Source: Ampelocalamus luodianensis
Lineage: Eukaryota > Streptophyta > Magnoliopsida > Poales > Poaceae
DNA length: 64,000 nt
Reading direction: 5' to 3'
Assembly (NCBI GenBank): GCA_036346255.1
Contig: CM070635.1
Location: 42,311,715 to 42,375,714, forward strand
Shown here: positions 46,201-54,585 of the stretch, piece after piece
Position numbering within the stretch: position 1 is the first letter of the stretch
How the letters are laid out: each line of letters opens with the position of its first letter
Program-made: the position numbers and the translations under genes
Notes under the pieces: model-generated
The model's database searches: none
Told to the model about the DNA's origin: nothing
Seen by the model: only the letters and a program-made list of their open reading frames with translations

Positions 46201-49200
46201 AACTGATGCAGAAATACAGGATGCACCTGAGAAAATCGACTCCAACAATGCCCAAAGGTGGTGAGACTCCATCGTCAAGCGACGGCAACAGGTCAAACAT
46301 TCCCAAAATCCGAAACCGTTCTTCAAGGTCGAGGGGTTTCGATCAAGATGGATGCATGGAGATCACGGACTACTCTTTGCCCAAAGATGACCTCTCAAGT
46401 GGTTCAGAATGCATGCTTGGAGAACAAAACAACTATTCACAGGATTTATTTCAATGACTTCACATGGGATTCGGATAAACAGCATCCAATCGATTTATGG
46501 AATTTCGAGGCGAGTAATTTTATCACGAATCGCATGTCATGAACCGTCGGTAATGTGGCCTAGTGTGTAATGTGCTGAACAAGAGAGTCTCTGCTACTCT
46601 TGCTACGTGTACTTTTCTCTTCCCAGTATATATATGTACGCCTACTTGTATCTTAATTTAATGTTAGCGAAATAAGACGTGGGCAATGCTTCTCTGCTCC
46701 CTAAAAGAAAGGCGTAAATACTAAAGCGCATAAGAACTTTTTTAGAGTACACATGGGACGATTCACGCACACATCACACGCACGCCACACACGTGGAGTG
46801 CGTTCTAAACACACATCTAATCTAGAGCAGTGCATCGTTTTAACCACCAAAATGGTTTGATGAGGCGATCGAGATCGATCCTGGGCCGCCGCCGCTCACC
46901 GGCGAGCAAACCAACCAAACATCGCTCACCTGGCGAGCAAACCAACCAAACAAGTGCTCGGTCCTCAAAGCAGACAAGAACTTGAAATATCTATGAGGCA
47001 ATAAGTAGCCACACTACTTTAGAATCTGTTAAATTTCTATCCAGAAGTATAGAAACATTACCATAACTTTCTTTCCAGGAGTAGGAAATGATTCTAGACA
47101 AACGTACGTCCGCATAATGCATGAAAAAAAAAATCTACTTTGGTAATTTGATATCAAAATCTACTATATTACTAAAACAATGTTAGGAGAAGCATCCACA
47201 GTCGGGCTGAAAATATTATTAAAGCGATGGAAGAAATAGCCCTCCACGTTCACTCTTACAATGGTGCTTAAATGGCCTTGTATTCTTGAGGCTTCTTCAA
47301 CGAGCCCTTTTCCTCCTTGTAGTTGTCCTTGCTCCTCAGCTTGAAACGGTTAGCTCGAATGTGGTATAGCTCACCACAATTGTAGCACTCGTAGCACGTC
47401 ACCGAACCCCCCCCCCCCTTCTTGCTTCTCACATTGTGATAGGCCCATTTGAACTTCCTGGCTGAGAGGACTAACTCTGGCTCGAGAATAGACTAAAGCT
47501 CCTCCTCATTGATTGCTGAAAGACAAGCAAAAGAAAAACTCAAAGACTCAGAAATACCAACATCATTACATTTCCTAGAGGGATCAACTACCAGTGTCAT
47601 GTTTTCCTTCTTGGGGGTGGTCAACTCTTTTTATCTCATGGGTCTTGAGCTTGCTATACAGCAACTCCAATGTGAGATCGTTCAAGTTGATGTTCTCCTC
47701 AATGGTGGAAGCTTTCATCTCCCACTCCTTTGTGTTTATGGCGACCAAGAGATGAGTGACATTCTCAGACTGAGAATACTCAATATCAATAGCTCTCAAT
47801 TGATTGAGCACCTTATCGAAGCGAGTAAACACGTCATCGATGCTCTCTCTAGGAAGCATCTCAAATTTGTTGTACTCTCGTTTGAAGACATTTTGGCGCA
47901 TTTGTTTGATTTGTTAAGAGCCCTCATGATAGGTCTCAAGGGTGTGCCAAATATCATGTGCGGTCTTAAGGTAACAAATTATGTCGTACTCTTGTCTACT
48001 AAGCCCGGCATATAGGAAGTTCTTTGACTTATGATTGTTAGAAAAAGCGGCCGCTGAAGCTGACGTAGGAACCTCAGGTAGAAAGAAAGGATCCCAAATG
48101 ATCTCCCATATGGCTTGACCTTCGCTCTAAAGGTAAACTCGCATCCTATTCTTCCAATAGGCATAGTCGAGCCCATCGAAGATACCAAAATACTCCTTCT
48201 TGATCATTCTGCATGACCGAGTCCAATCATCGTAAAGCAATCCCATGCTTTGCCATGCATAGGTTCATCAATGACTTTCCACATGCTGGCAATTCTCTCC
48301 CATCTTGCTCCCAACGGACCCCCCAAGCCACTTGATGTAACTCGTTGTATCAAACTTTCCGTTCAGTTGTTCTTGTCCATCTTGCGCCATGCTTGAGTCC
48401 AACCACTTCATCGGACATCCTTGATCGTTCTGTACGCCAGCTCTACTAGCCTAGCCCGATCATCCTCGCCGTTGACCGTAGTTGACTCAAAGCGTCCCTA
48501 CACAACAATAGACTAAGAAATCATTTTCGGCCACATGTTCTTCACAGCTTGACTCACGTTAGCCAAAGTATACACCATGCAATACCTATGCACTGAATCC
48601 CATGACGTTGGCCAAATCCACAAAATCATCCCCAACTCACTGCCCAGGCCGGTTAGACCGCCGACCCTTGGCTAACATGACCTCCTAGCCACCAGCGGCC
48701 AGACCGCCAACCACTGGCCGGTTTGACCGCCAGCCCCAGTAACAGGGGACCGGTCAGACCGCCCACTAGTCTGACCGCCAACATGCTAGCGGACAGACCG
48801 CTTCCCAATTGTCAAAACACCCCTCTCTACACTTTTATGCAAAACTCTATTTATTTTCGTGTCCAACCTCCAATTTCAATGGCGTATAGTGCAAACACAT
48901 CTCCAAACACTCACATAAGTGTTTGATGCGCAAACCTTAAAATTCCATACTGCCGGTCAGACCGCCGACTCCTAGATAGCAAAAATGATATTTTGCTAAA
49001 CGAAGGGTTTCTCTCTTAAAACACCTTGACGCCGATGTCAATTGTTCAACGCTAAGATTAGGACCATCCCCATATCTCCACAATGATAATTAAGGGTGCA
49101 CACGAGTAACTAGTTAGGTCTCAAAGGTATCGCCAATCCCGATAAGCTAGAGAAATTTCCACAACGTTTACTGTTTAGGTTACGAGCCTGTTACTGAGCT

Positions 49201-49977
49201 ACTAATAATAATGTATGTTATATGCATCATTTTGGAATGACCAACACTTCTGTGAATTTTTTTTAAGAAGAAGAAAACGCACAGAGATCCTAAAATGCCT
49301 GCTATTCCCTTTATTATATTTTAGATATCGACACGGTCTCTAACATACAATTTTGACCATTACTTTTTACATAAATATGTTTATAAAATAATTTTAAATT
49401 ATTAAATTATAATAATATTTTTCATGACTAATCTAATAATACTATTTTTACCTAACCAATACAAATAATTTTTTATATATTAATGATCAAAGTTAAGAAA
49501 GTTTCTAAAACATTGTATATTTCTCAATGGATAGAGTACTACAGGAAACCAATAGACTAGTCTACGCGCGTCCAATTTTCTTTTCGAAAGAGCATATAAT
49601 CACTTCCATTCATATAATTTAGTTGCGCATATAGACACAAAACCTGACTTTAATTTGAACTGATGCAGAAATACAGGATGCACCTGAGAAAATCGACTCC
49701 AACAATGCCCAAAGGTGGTGAGACTCCATCGTCAAGCGACGGCAACAGATCAAACATTCCCAAAATCCGAAACCGTTCTTCAAGGTCGAGGGGTTTCGAT
49801 CAAGATGGATGCATGGAGATCACGGACTACTCTTTGCCCAAAGATGACCTCTCAAGTGGTTCAGAATGCATGCTTGGAGAACAAAACAACTATTCACAGG
49901 ACGATTTCAATGACTTCACATGGGATTCAGATAAACAGGCATCTGAATCGTATTTATGGAATTTCGAGGCAGAGTAA
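25281..49977 (+). CDS. Ehd1: Ehd1-like B-type response regulator (flowering activator)
   Basis: Five coding exons: 25281-25386, 31676-31828, 33914-34294, 34457-34533 and 49669-49977. All junctions are GT-AG and phases agree (1, 1, 1, 0). The product is 341 residues, the length I recall for rice Ehd1. Residues 10-115 form a receiver domain: acidic pair D16-D17 in ILVIDDN, phospho-acceptor D62 in IISDVFFPTEDG, K111 in FLIKPVR. Residues about 190-244 form the GARP DNA-binding domain (SRLIWTMQLHRQFIAAV, VPKKIL, HLTREQVSSHLQKYR). The tail keeps the Ehd1 signature QDGCMEITDYSLP.DDLSSGSECML and ends WNFEAE. In rice Ehd1 induces the florigen genes Hd3a and RFT1 under short days. The introns, 6.3, 2.1, 0.16 and 15.1 kb, are swollen with transposons. 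An alternative last exon lies at 46212-46457. Every exon is intact, so the gene looks functional if the long introns splice. Confidence 0.93.
25901..25908 (+). promoter_or_regulatory. TATA box in the left arm of the MULE
   Basis: TATAAATA, followed by a CT-rich leader (GCTCTCGCTCTTGG). The right arm has the mirror-image signal, so both ends carry a promoter facing the interior, as in MuDR. Confidence 0.55.
26100..26860. repeat. AT-rich repeat array, left arm of the MULE
   Basis: About 760 bp made of variants of TTAGTCATAATTAATTTAGTGG. The motif TTAGTCGTAATTAAT recurs more than ten times. The array at 28400-29110 is its inverted counterpart. Confidence 0.85.
26872..28387 (+). pseudogene. MuDR-type transposase, broken N-terminal part
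   Basis: Three open blocks on the plus strand. The first (26872-27411) resembles the N-terminal PB1-like region of plant MULE transposases (VFYGDSLVRADPDGLE, GGKGVWELVKVNV). The second (27725-28054) has the MuDR DNA-binding region, with VTEHTCELSEPLRQHRNVTS and SPKMLMSEI, up to a TAG. The third (28070-28387) continues with SMYGTYEEAYN, ILGRMFWAFAQATEGF and LTIDDTFHIGRYKSTILTA, which includes the first catalytic Asp region of the MULE domain. The rest of the catalytic domain and the zinc knuckle are missing, and the AT-rich arm starts immediately, so the element cannot mobilise itself. Confidence 0.88.
28400..29110. repeat. AT-rich repeat array, right arm of the MULE
   Basis: Variants of GACTAATTAATTATGACTAA over about 700 bp, inverted relative to the array at 26100-26860. 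With the outer GC-rich units the two arms make inverted ends of well over 1 kb each. Confidence 0.85.
29273..29280 (-). promoter_or_regulatory. TATA box in the right arm of the MULE
   Basis: CTATAAAT on the minus strand, followed by a leader with repeated CTCGCT motifs, matching the left-arm promoter. Nothing coding lies downstream of it before the AT-rich array. Confidence 0.5.
29911..31030. other. Ehd1 intron 1, AT-rich, nothing recognised
   Basis: AT-rich intron sequence between the MULE and the Helitron. No ORF, terminal repeat or RNA gene was seen. Confidence 0.4.
31031..31417 (-). mobile_element. Non-autonomous Helitron in Ehd1 intron 1
   Basis: On the minus strand it starts at 31417 with TCTCTACTATTTAAAAATTG (preceded by A) and ends at 31031 with CGTAGCAACGTATGAGCACTTAA then CTAG read in two parts, followed by T. 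A 5' TC-TCTACTA end, a hairpin-like CG stretch before CTAG and insertion between A and T are the Helitron hallmarks. It is 387 bp and non-coding, and its left end lies 259 bp before Ehd1 exon 2. Confidence 0.82.
32180..33371. mobile_element. Non-autonomous hAT element in Ehd1 intron 2
   Basis: The left end is CAGTGACGGATCTGG and the right end, inverted, is CAGGGGCGGACCCACC. Flanking 8-mers AAACAGAG (32172-32179) and AAACAAAG (33372-33379) match at 7 of 8 positions, as for a hAT target duplication. The right half (32740-33240) is GC-rich and opens frames on both strands, but nothing resembles a transposase. Confidence 0.75.
35006..36952 (-). mobile_element. LTR or LTR plus leader of a copia element in Ehd1 intron 4
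   Basis: The left border TGTTGGACCGAAATAGCGAC is followed by a CTAGAGGGAGGATATGAATAGG-like box, a relative of the box in the two long LTRs. A minus-strand TATA (CTCTATATAAGGG, near 35750) fits an LTR promoter. The right part, about 36000-36950, is closely similar to 44806-45660 and 48230-49080, including AATTGTTCAAC.CTAAGATTAGGACC and many CGGTTTGACCGCC motifs. The right border is taken as TCTCCACA at 36952. Flanking 5-mers do not match, so the borders are tentative. Confidence 0.5.
36953..38415. other. Ehd1 intron 4, unassigned repeat-like DNA
   Basis: AT-rich sequence with a few phrases typical of LTR interiors (CTCCCCCTCACTAAGG near 37290, repeated GTGTAACAGGCC/GTGTAACAGACC near 37855-37965). 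No domain could be assigned. Confidence 0.35.
38416..39099 (-). mobile_element. Solo LTR in Ehd1 intron 4
   Basis: The plus-strand borders are TGTCGACGATC...CCTCGTCA, flanked by a perfect 5-bp target duplication CATAT (38411-38415 and 39100-39104). In the minus orientation it has TGACGAGG at the start, a TATA-like CTATTTAAAG near 38664, a polyadenylation signal AATAAAAG near 38500 and CGTCGACA at the end, the normal LTR order. There is no internal domain on either side, so it is a solo LTR left by recombination. Confidence 0.88.
39281..40730 (-). pseudogene. Copia reverse transcriptase and RNase H fragment
   Basis: Minus-strand blocks in copia order. First come SSGHSAIGTKWIYKNK-like linker remnants (about 40330-40585, partly out of frame), then SKGFMLYQMDVKSDFLND and EEEVYVRQP, then LYDLKQTPRVSYDRF, FEMGKIDKTLFILKHGNDF, the catalytic site region, YFLGLQIMRY, MIGPLLYLIASRSDIHFSVC and the RNase H part (DRKSTSGTCHFLG, VSWSSRKQN). 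The catalytic YVDD is read as SMDN at about 39971-39982. Several frame changes occur. It ends toward 39281 with NSVRHSRTKHMVI. It is dead and is interrupted upstream by the LTR at 40733. Confidence 0.9.
40733..42876 (-). mobile_element. Long LTR of a Sirevirus-like copia element
   Basis: The plus-strand borders are TGTAAGATCGAGGAAGCCGA...CAAGATACTTCA. Just beyond the right border the minus strand reads ATCAATTACCAAAGAGGGAAAG, a purine-rich tract like the Sirevirus polypurine tract, so this is the 3' LTR of a minus-strand element. It shares its first kilobase with the LTR at 10531, has a minus-strand TATA near 41527 and carries CGGTCAGTCCG-type palindromes at 41600-41850. It sits between pol (39.3-40.7 kb) and gag (43.6-44.8 kb) pieces of another copia element, apparently nested in it. 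Confidence 0.6.
42490..42740. repeat. Array of palindromic CATCAACACATGATG motifs
   Basis: About seven copies of CATCAAC(A/T)CATGATG or close variants, spaced 25-50 bp, inside the long LTR. Each half is the inverse of the other (CATCA/TGATG), so each copy could form a small cruciform or bind a dimer. Confidence 0.7.
42938..43060. repeat. Three tandem units of about 40 bp
   Basis: Unit: TATATGAACTACACAAGT followed by ATATACTCA, in three imperfect copies, just outside the polypurine-like tract of the long LTR. Confidence 0.75.
43640..44770 (-). pseudogene. Copia gag fragment, first copy
   Basis: Minus-strand pieces of a copia gag. N-terminal remnants near 44700-44770 are out of frame. Then comes VFKREYNKFEMLPRESIDDV, FDKVLNQLRAIDIEYSQSE and LTLELLYSKLKTHE (44473-44156). 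The C-terminal part, 44020-43640, has a zinc knuckle CYNCGELYHIRANRF in which the last cysteine is arginine. Stops and frameshifts separate the parts. It belongs to the same minus-strand element as the leader at 44780-45660. The part from 43849 up lies inside the tandem duplication. Confidence 0.85.
44780..45660 (-). mobile_element. Copia leader / LTR part, first copy
   Basis: Homologous to 36000-36950. It has a diverged primer-site-like stretch, TTGAACAATTGACATCGG, on the minus strand near 45620 and several GGCGGTC-type palindromes at 45230-45370. It lies upstream (minus strand) of the gag fragment. The part 44776-44982 keeps short open frames but nothing I can name. Confidence 0.5.
46212..46457 (+). 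pseudogene. Ehd1 last exon, upstream copy, frameshifted
   Basis: It has the same acceptor (CTGATGCAG) and the same start, KYRMHLRKSTPTMPKGGE, as the exon at 49669. It matches that exon until NNYSQD, where a one-base length change alters the frame and gives LFQ and a TGA at 46455-46457. Spliced to exon 4 it would make a 320-residue protein that keeps the receiver and whole GARP domain but lacks the last 21-22 conserved residues (region DF.WDSDKQ...WNF). Because the DNA-binding part is intact the product might be partly active. It is the first terminal exon reached by the splicing machinery. Confidence 0.88.
47273..48188 (-). pseudogene. Copia gag fragment, second copy
   Basis: Duplicate of 43849-44760, with VFKREYNKFEMLPRESIDDV and SKLKTHEIKRVDHPQ intact in the same frames and the same zinc-knuckle region at the left edge. 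It has a longer poly-C run near 47405 and a handful of substitutions. The gag C-terminus beyond the duplication border is missing. It is non-functional. Confidence 0.85.
49669..49977 (+). CDS. Ehd1: Ehd1 terminal exon, intact downstream copy
   Basis: After the acceptor CTGATGCAG the frame continues KYRMHLRK (end of GARP) and runs 102 codons to TAA. It includes the conserved tail blocks and ends SYLWNFEAE. This copy restores the 341-residue product and is probably the ancestral exon. An intron of about 15.1 kb separates it from exon 4, and splicing must skip the upstream copy to use it. Confidence 0.92.
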   Translation, partial: KYRMHLRKSTPTMPKGGETPSSSDGNRSNIPKIRNRSSRSRGFDQDGCMEITDYSLPKDDLSSGSECMLGEQNNYSQDDFNDFTWDSDKQASESYLWNFEAE

Positions 49978-50714
49978 TTTTATCACGAACTGCATGTCAT
50001 GAACCGTTGGTAATGTGGCCTAGTGTGTAATGTGCTGAACAAGAGAGTCTCTGTCTACTCTTGCTACGTGTACTTTTCTCTTCCCATAAGTATATATGTA
50101 CTGCCTACTTGTATCTTAATTTAATGTTAGCGAAATAAGACGTGGGCAATGCTTCTCTGCTCCCCTAAAAGAAAGGCAGAAATACTAAAGCAGACAAGAA
50201 CTTTTTTTAGAGTACACATGGGACACATTCACGCACACATCACACGCACGCTCACACACGTGGGTGCGTTCTAAACACACATCTAATCTAGAGCAGGTAC
50301 TGTTCCTAACCACCGAAATGGTTTGATGAGGCGCCTGAGATCGATCCCAGGCCGGCCGCTCGCTCACCTGGCGAGCAAACCAACCAAACATCGCTCACCT
50401 GGCGAGCAAACCAACCAAACAAGTGCTCGGTCCTCAAAGCAGACAAGAACTTGAAATATCTATGAGGCAATAAGTAGCCACACTACTTTAGAATCTGTTA
50501 AATTTCTATCCAGAAGTATAGAAACATTACCATAACTTTCTTTCCAGGAGTAGGAAATGATTCTAGACAAACGTACGTCCGCATAATGCATGAAAAAAAA
50601 ATCTACTATATTACTAAAACAATGTTAGGAAAAGCATCCACAGTCGGGCTGAAAATATTATTAAAGCGATGGAAGAAATAGCCCTCCACGTTCACTCTTA
50701 CAATGGTGCTTAAA

Positions 50715-51320
50715 GATAGAGAATATATAGTCATATATATCATCAAATATAAGAGCTCTCTTCTACAATACAAGAATATCTTTATAGGTGCTTAGATGGT
50801 AGCAATATTTATTAATTAAAGGTAGTTGCATGCATAAGCTTGCAATGCTGTAAAGCATAGGTGCCTCCTCAAGCTGTGATGCTAAAAATTAGCACCTTAT
50901 ATGTCCTATGTAGCTAAAAAATAGTTTTTAGCACTCTTCGTGTGATTAGAGTGAAGGAAACCATTAAATATCAATTAGTTTCTTGACTAGACCCTCTTAG
51001 TTAATTCTGCACTCCTTGGGTCTCTTGTATTCTGGTATATATTTTTTATTTCAATATATTTACTGTAGGGGCCTCCCCTATAGTTTTCTCAAAAAATGGT
51101 CTTATTTTGCCAAGCACATCTTCAAGCATTTGCATTCATGGAGATCGCCTAATTAAGATTCCCACATTAATTGAAGAAAAAATAAGAAAAAACCGGCATC
51201 GCTTATTTCGGAAGGTTCGGATTATAACAGTGCAAATTAATCAAATATAAAATAAAGTTGTTATAGTTGTATAAGAAATACAATTATATTTCCAATCATG
51301 AGCACCATAGTTGTATAATA
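50715..51320. other. Ehd1 3' flank, AT-rich
   Basis: Unique AT-rich sequence after the duplication. No gene or clear element was seen. The Ehd1 3' UTR itself would lie in 49978 to about 50200. Confidence 0.4.
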
Positions 51321-51568
51321 CTCCATCTCATTCCAAATATAAGTCATTTTGGATGTTAACATAGTCTCCAACGTGACACTTTAACCATCAATTTCTATGA
51401 AAATATGTTGTTTGAAATAAAAATAATTATACATTATAAAAGTATATTTCATGATGAAAACAATTTCATGTTGTAAATCTTGGTATTCCTTCACATATTG
51501 ATGTTCAAACCTAAAAATATTTTATCGGCATAAATTCTAAAATGACTTACATTTGGAATCGAAGGTAG
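51321..51568. mobile_element. Stowaway-type MITE
   Basis: The left end CTCCATCTCATTCCAAATAT and the right end, inverted CTACCTTCGATTCCAAATGT, are flanked by TA on both sides (51319-51320 and 51569-51570). Both are followed inward by AAGTCATTTT. The length is 248 bp. This CTCC...CATTCCAAATATAAG terminus and TA target fit Stowaway (Tc1/mariner-derived) MITEs. The AT-rich stretches at about 45895-46000 and 49320-49440 resemble its interior. Confidence 0.8.
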
Positions 51569-51705
51569 TAACAAATACATTCAGATAAAAACAAGTATAT
51601 TGTAGTATATCTAGTTGTGCAATTGCGTGGAAAATAGAACTAGTTGAAACAATGCTAAGGTAGTTCCTTTATCCACGTAGCCTCCATTAAAAGTATTTTT
51701 ATTTT

Positions 51706-53191
51706 GGCAAAATTGGTTACAGAGCACTCAAATATTGTGTATTTGGCTATTGGACATCCAAAGAAACGTGGTTTCGCCATAAGACACTAACATTTCGTGG
51801 TTATTTGATGTAGGACACTAACCTCATTAAAATAATATATCCGAGTGATTTGGAGAGAGAAACTTTGTAAAATGTCATCAATACCCTCAATGCACAGTGA
51901 CTGGCTCGATCGGCACATTGTCTGCCTCGATCGGTCTGGTTCAACCGTCTATGGTGTCAGGCTTTGGACCCACATGTCATACAAATTAACCTCACTAATT
52001 GCAATTCTAATGATTCTAGACCCACATGTCATACAAAATTCCGTCGCCGCCATGTAGTTTGGCATCGTCGTCCCTGAGGACTCGTGGTCGACGAGTGCTG
52101 GTGGTGCGCCCGGTGCATCGGCGAGGACGAAGGTTGGTACGAGCCATTGCCGTGCTACGATGGTGGCGCCTACCAGCGAGGCGTGGAGTAAGAGAAGGGC
52201 CGCGCGGTGTCGATCTCGAGCATCTTGACCGGGTCGCGGTGGTCCGTGGACGCGCGCCCCGGCGCCACCGCCGCCGCGGCTGTTCGGACGTTGCTCCTGC
52301 TGGTGTCGAACGACGCATGCAACGCTATCCACCACTCCGCCCAATGCCGCGCCGTCGACGTCCATCTCCTTGACCGATGGCGTCGAGTTCCTCCAAATCT
52401 TGAGCCAAACATGGCAACAAACAATAAGAGTCATGTTGGCCTCAAAAGGCAGTCTGAATGACGATGGCGGCGTAGTGCTCGCGCATGAAGCTGGAGGAGG
52501 GGTGCGTCAGGCGGACCACCTTGGTCGCCGCTTGCATAGTGGAGGACCCAGGTAGGGCCAAGCCAGAGGGGGTGAGCCAGGCCAGGGGGAGACCGGGGGT
52601 GCGTGTAACTGGGCTGAGGTGACGCAGGGGCGCAGTGGACTGAAGCGACGGCCGACCGAGCGGGCTAGAGCAGGCCGAGCGATGCCGAGACGAGCCATGT
52701 CGAAGCTGGGGAGACGCGCAGGAGAGAAGGGCGAGGGCGCAGGGGGCCGGCGGTGTCGGCGGCATCCAAGAGAAGAAGCTGGGCCAGGGCCAGGGTCGGT
52801 GGAGTAGGCGCCATGAGAGGGCGGAGGCAGCGCAGCCAGCGGCGGAGCCAAATGAGCGACAGTGGCAGCGCTAGGGGAGCTGGAGCGGCCGGGTGGAGGG
52901 TAGAGCCCAGGGAGCAAGATCCATGGGGGAGCATTGGGGAGGGAGGAGGAGAAAGATTGGGGGCAGCGTATGAAGAAGATGGAGAAATAGTAACGCATGA
53001 AGAAGATGGAGGGTAAAATGGACTTTTTATTACCTTTCTCTCTCGTCTTCAGTCCAAAAATAATATTTTAATGGGACCAGTGTCCTAAAACAAAATACCA
53101 CAAAATGTTAGTGTTTTTTGACTAAACCATATTTTTTGGATGTCCATGGGCAAATGACGCAAATTTACAGTGCCCTGTAGCCAATTTTTCC
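51706..53191. mobile_element. Pack-MULE carrying IQD gene fragments
   Basis: A perfect 9-bp target duplication TTTTATTTT flanks it (51697-51705 and 53192-53200). The inverted ends, GGCAAAATTGGTTACAGAG and GGAAAAATTGGCTACAGGG, stay similar for more than 130 bp, with GGACATCCAAA, ACACTAACATTT and TAGGACACT in both arms. There is no transposase. The interior, 51890-53010, is far more GC-rich than the arms and contains recognisable host gene pieces, which defines a Pack-MULE. Confidence 0.92.
51980..52535 (-). pseudogene. Captured IQD (IQ67-domain) gene fragment
   Basis: Minus-strand pieces match plant IQD proteins, calmodulin-binding scaffolds at microtubules and membranes. TKVVRLTHPSSSFMREHYAA and IVIQTAF form the lead into the first IQ motif. 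After an abrupt join comes NMTL, then a C-terminal stretch with FDTSRSNVRTAAA, ASTDHRDPVKMLEID and ARPFSYSTPRW, then PNYMAATE from the DUF4005 region. The pieces lie in different frames, and most of the IQ67 domain is missing at the join, so no functional protein is made. The second GC-rich block (52535-53010) is probably another captured piece that I cannot identify. Confidence 0.85.
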
Positions 53192-53200
53192 TTTTATTTT

Positions 53201-54576
53201 CCCTTGTGGAAAATTTTTTCTCTTCAAGACAACTTTCTCAGAGCATGTAGCCTGTCCAACAACACATACACGCATATTATGTAGTAGCACTTGTAACCTA
53301 GTGAAATGAAGGAAAGATATCATCCATGAGCATGATCTCTCTTTATATATACATATATACACTATTCAGTAGCTGAGCGCTGAATAGGCTATTCTACACC
53401 TCAGTCAGCCCACCTCGACCAAGCGCGCACGCAGACCCCCGTCCGAGCGGGCCTATCCCAATAGTTGTGGGCCACGACCCCCACGTGCGACGTCACCCTA
53501 ACAGTAACTTGTAATGTATGTGAAAGTAATAGTGATACCCATTTTATTGCCTCAGCATCTCTCAGCGGACTTTTTTTGCCATGAACCCACGACGTCACAT
53601 CTGGCAGTAGCTTGTAATATATGTGAAAGTAATTGTAATATATATGGTAATATTATCCTACATCCCTCTGTAAAAAACATATTCTGCATCTCACCTTCTT
53701 CCTATGGGCTAAAACCCACCTCTCACGTTGCTCAAAGGCCAGTCAAACGAAGGTAGACCAAGGGGGGTTGATCAAGGGGCATGTACGGTTTTACGGGTAG
53801 TTGCACGGGGGCATCTGGGATCGCGCTCAGGTGGGTCGTAGTCGGGCATGTGGGGGATCTGGTCATGTCATGCGGCTCCGATTACGACCGGAGCATAGAA
53901 TAGAATAGCGCCACCATATAACCCCAACATTGAATTCCATTATACACACCACCATCTTCCTATGGGCTAAAACCCACCTCCCACGTTGGTCAAACCCTAG
54001 TCAAACGAAAGCCACCACCACCCACCTCGATCAACCTCCTCCACCGACTTACTCCCACTCTCACGTTTCCTCCCGCGCACCCTTTTCCCCGTTCAGACAA
54101 TGCAGTAGGTCTCCAGCAAAAGTGCAGTGATGTTGCACATGTTGTACAGTAGACCGTTGCTGACATAACTAAAACATATTCAATATGTATTTCATTTTGT
54201 TAAGCTATTTTTATGCACAATAGTGCAAATGGATCAAAAATCGGATCATTGGTCTAGATCAATGTTTCTCTTTCTACTCCCCCTCCTCGCTCAGGCAGAT
54301 CAATCGTTGTCATTGTGCCTGCTACAGTCTTTGGTGATGTGTCTACTGCAGTTTGGTATGCGTGTACTGCAACTTTTGGTATAAGTTTGCGACAGTCGTT
54401 GGTCCTGTGTCTATTGCAAATTTGATCTCTCTGTATTGTAGTTTAATTTTTTGTCCACTACAATTTTTAGTATCTTCCTACTGCAGTTATAGTTAGATTT
54501 TACTACTTTTTGTGCAAGTTTACTGCACTGCGTGCATACTCAATAAAAATAAAAGTTTCTAACATCTCATCACACT
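53201..54576. other. Intergenic region with a partial internal duplication
   Basis: The phrase CTTCCTATGGGCTAAAACCCACCTC followed by CACGTTG (read in two parts) occurs twice (about 53697 and 53955) with similar flanks, so a short block is duplicated. From 54280 to 54540 the motifs CTACTGCAGTTT, CTGCAACTTTTGG and TTGCGACAGT repeat loosely. No gene was recognised. Confidence 0.4.
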
Positions 54577-54585
54577 AGCCCATGT

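Larger units (their letters stand above)
43849..47272. repeat. Tandem duplication, unit 1 (3424 bp)
   Basis: Starts TGGCCTTGTATTCTTGAGG and ends CAATGGTGCTTAAA. The second unit follows directly. The unit contains most of the copia gag relic, its leader, an AT-rich MITE-like stretch and an Ehd1 last exon. Relative to unit 2 it lacks about 33 bp near 46045 and carries many small differences at 46460-46920. Confidence 0.95.
47273..50714. repeat. Tandem duplication, unit 2 (3442 bp)
   Basis: Direct repeat of 43849-47272. It starts at the same TGGCCTTGTATTC and ends GTGCTTAAA, after which sequence becomes unique (GATAGAGAATATATAG). No microhomology is evident at the junction. It holds the intact Ehd1 last exon. 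Outside the 46.46-46.92 kb patch, differences from unit 1 are few. Confidence 0.95.

Noticed and set aside
43640..48188. Plus-strand ORFs of 168 codons repeated in both duplication units.
   Set aside because: They are antisense to the copia gag, which shows clear family motifs on the minus strand; their repetition is due to the tandem duplication.
52507..52998. A 163-codon proline-rich minus-strand ORF.
   Set aside because: It lies in the second captured GC-rich block of the Pack-MULE. It does not resemble a known protein, and open frames occur on both strands.
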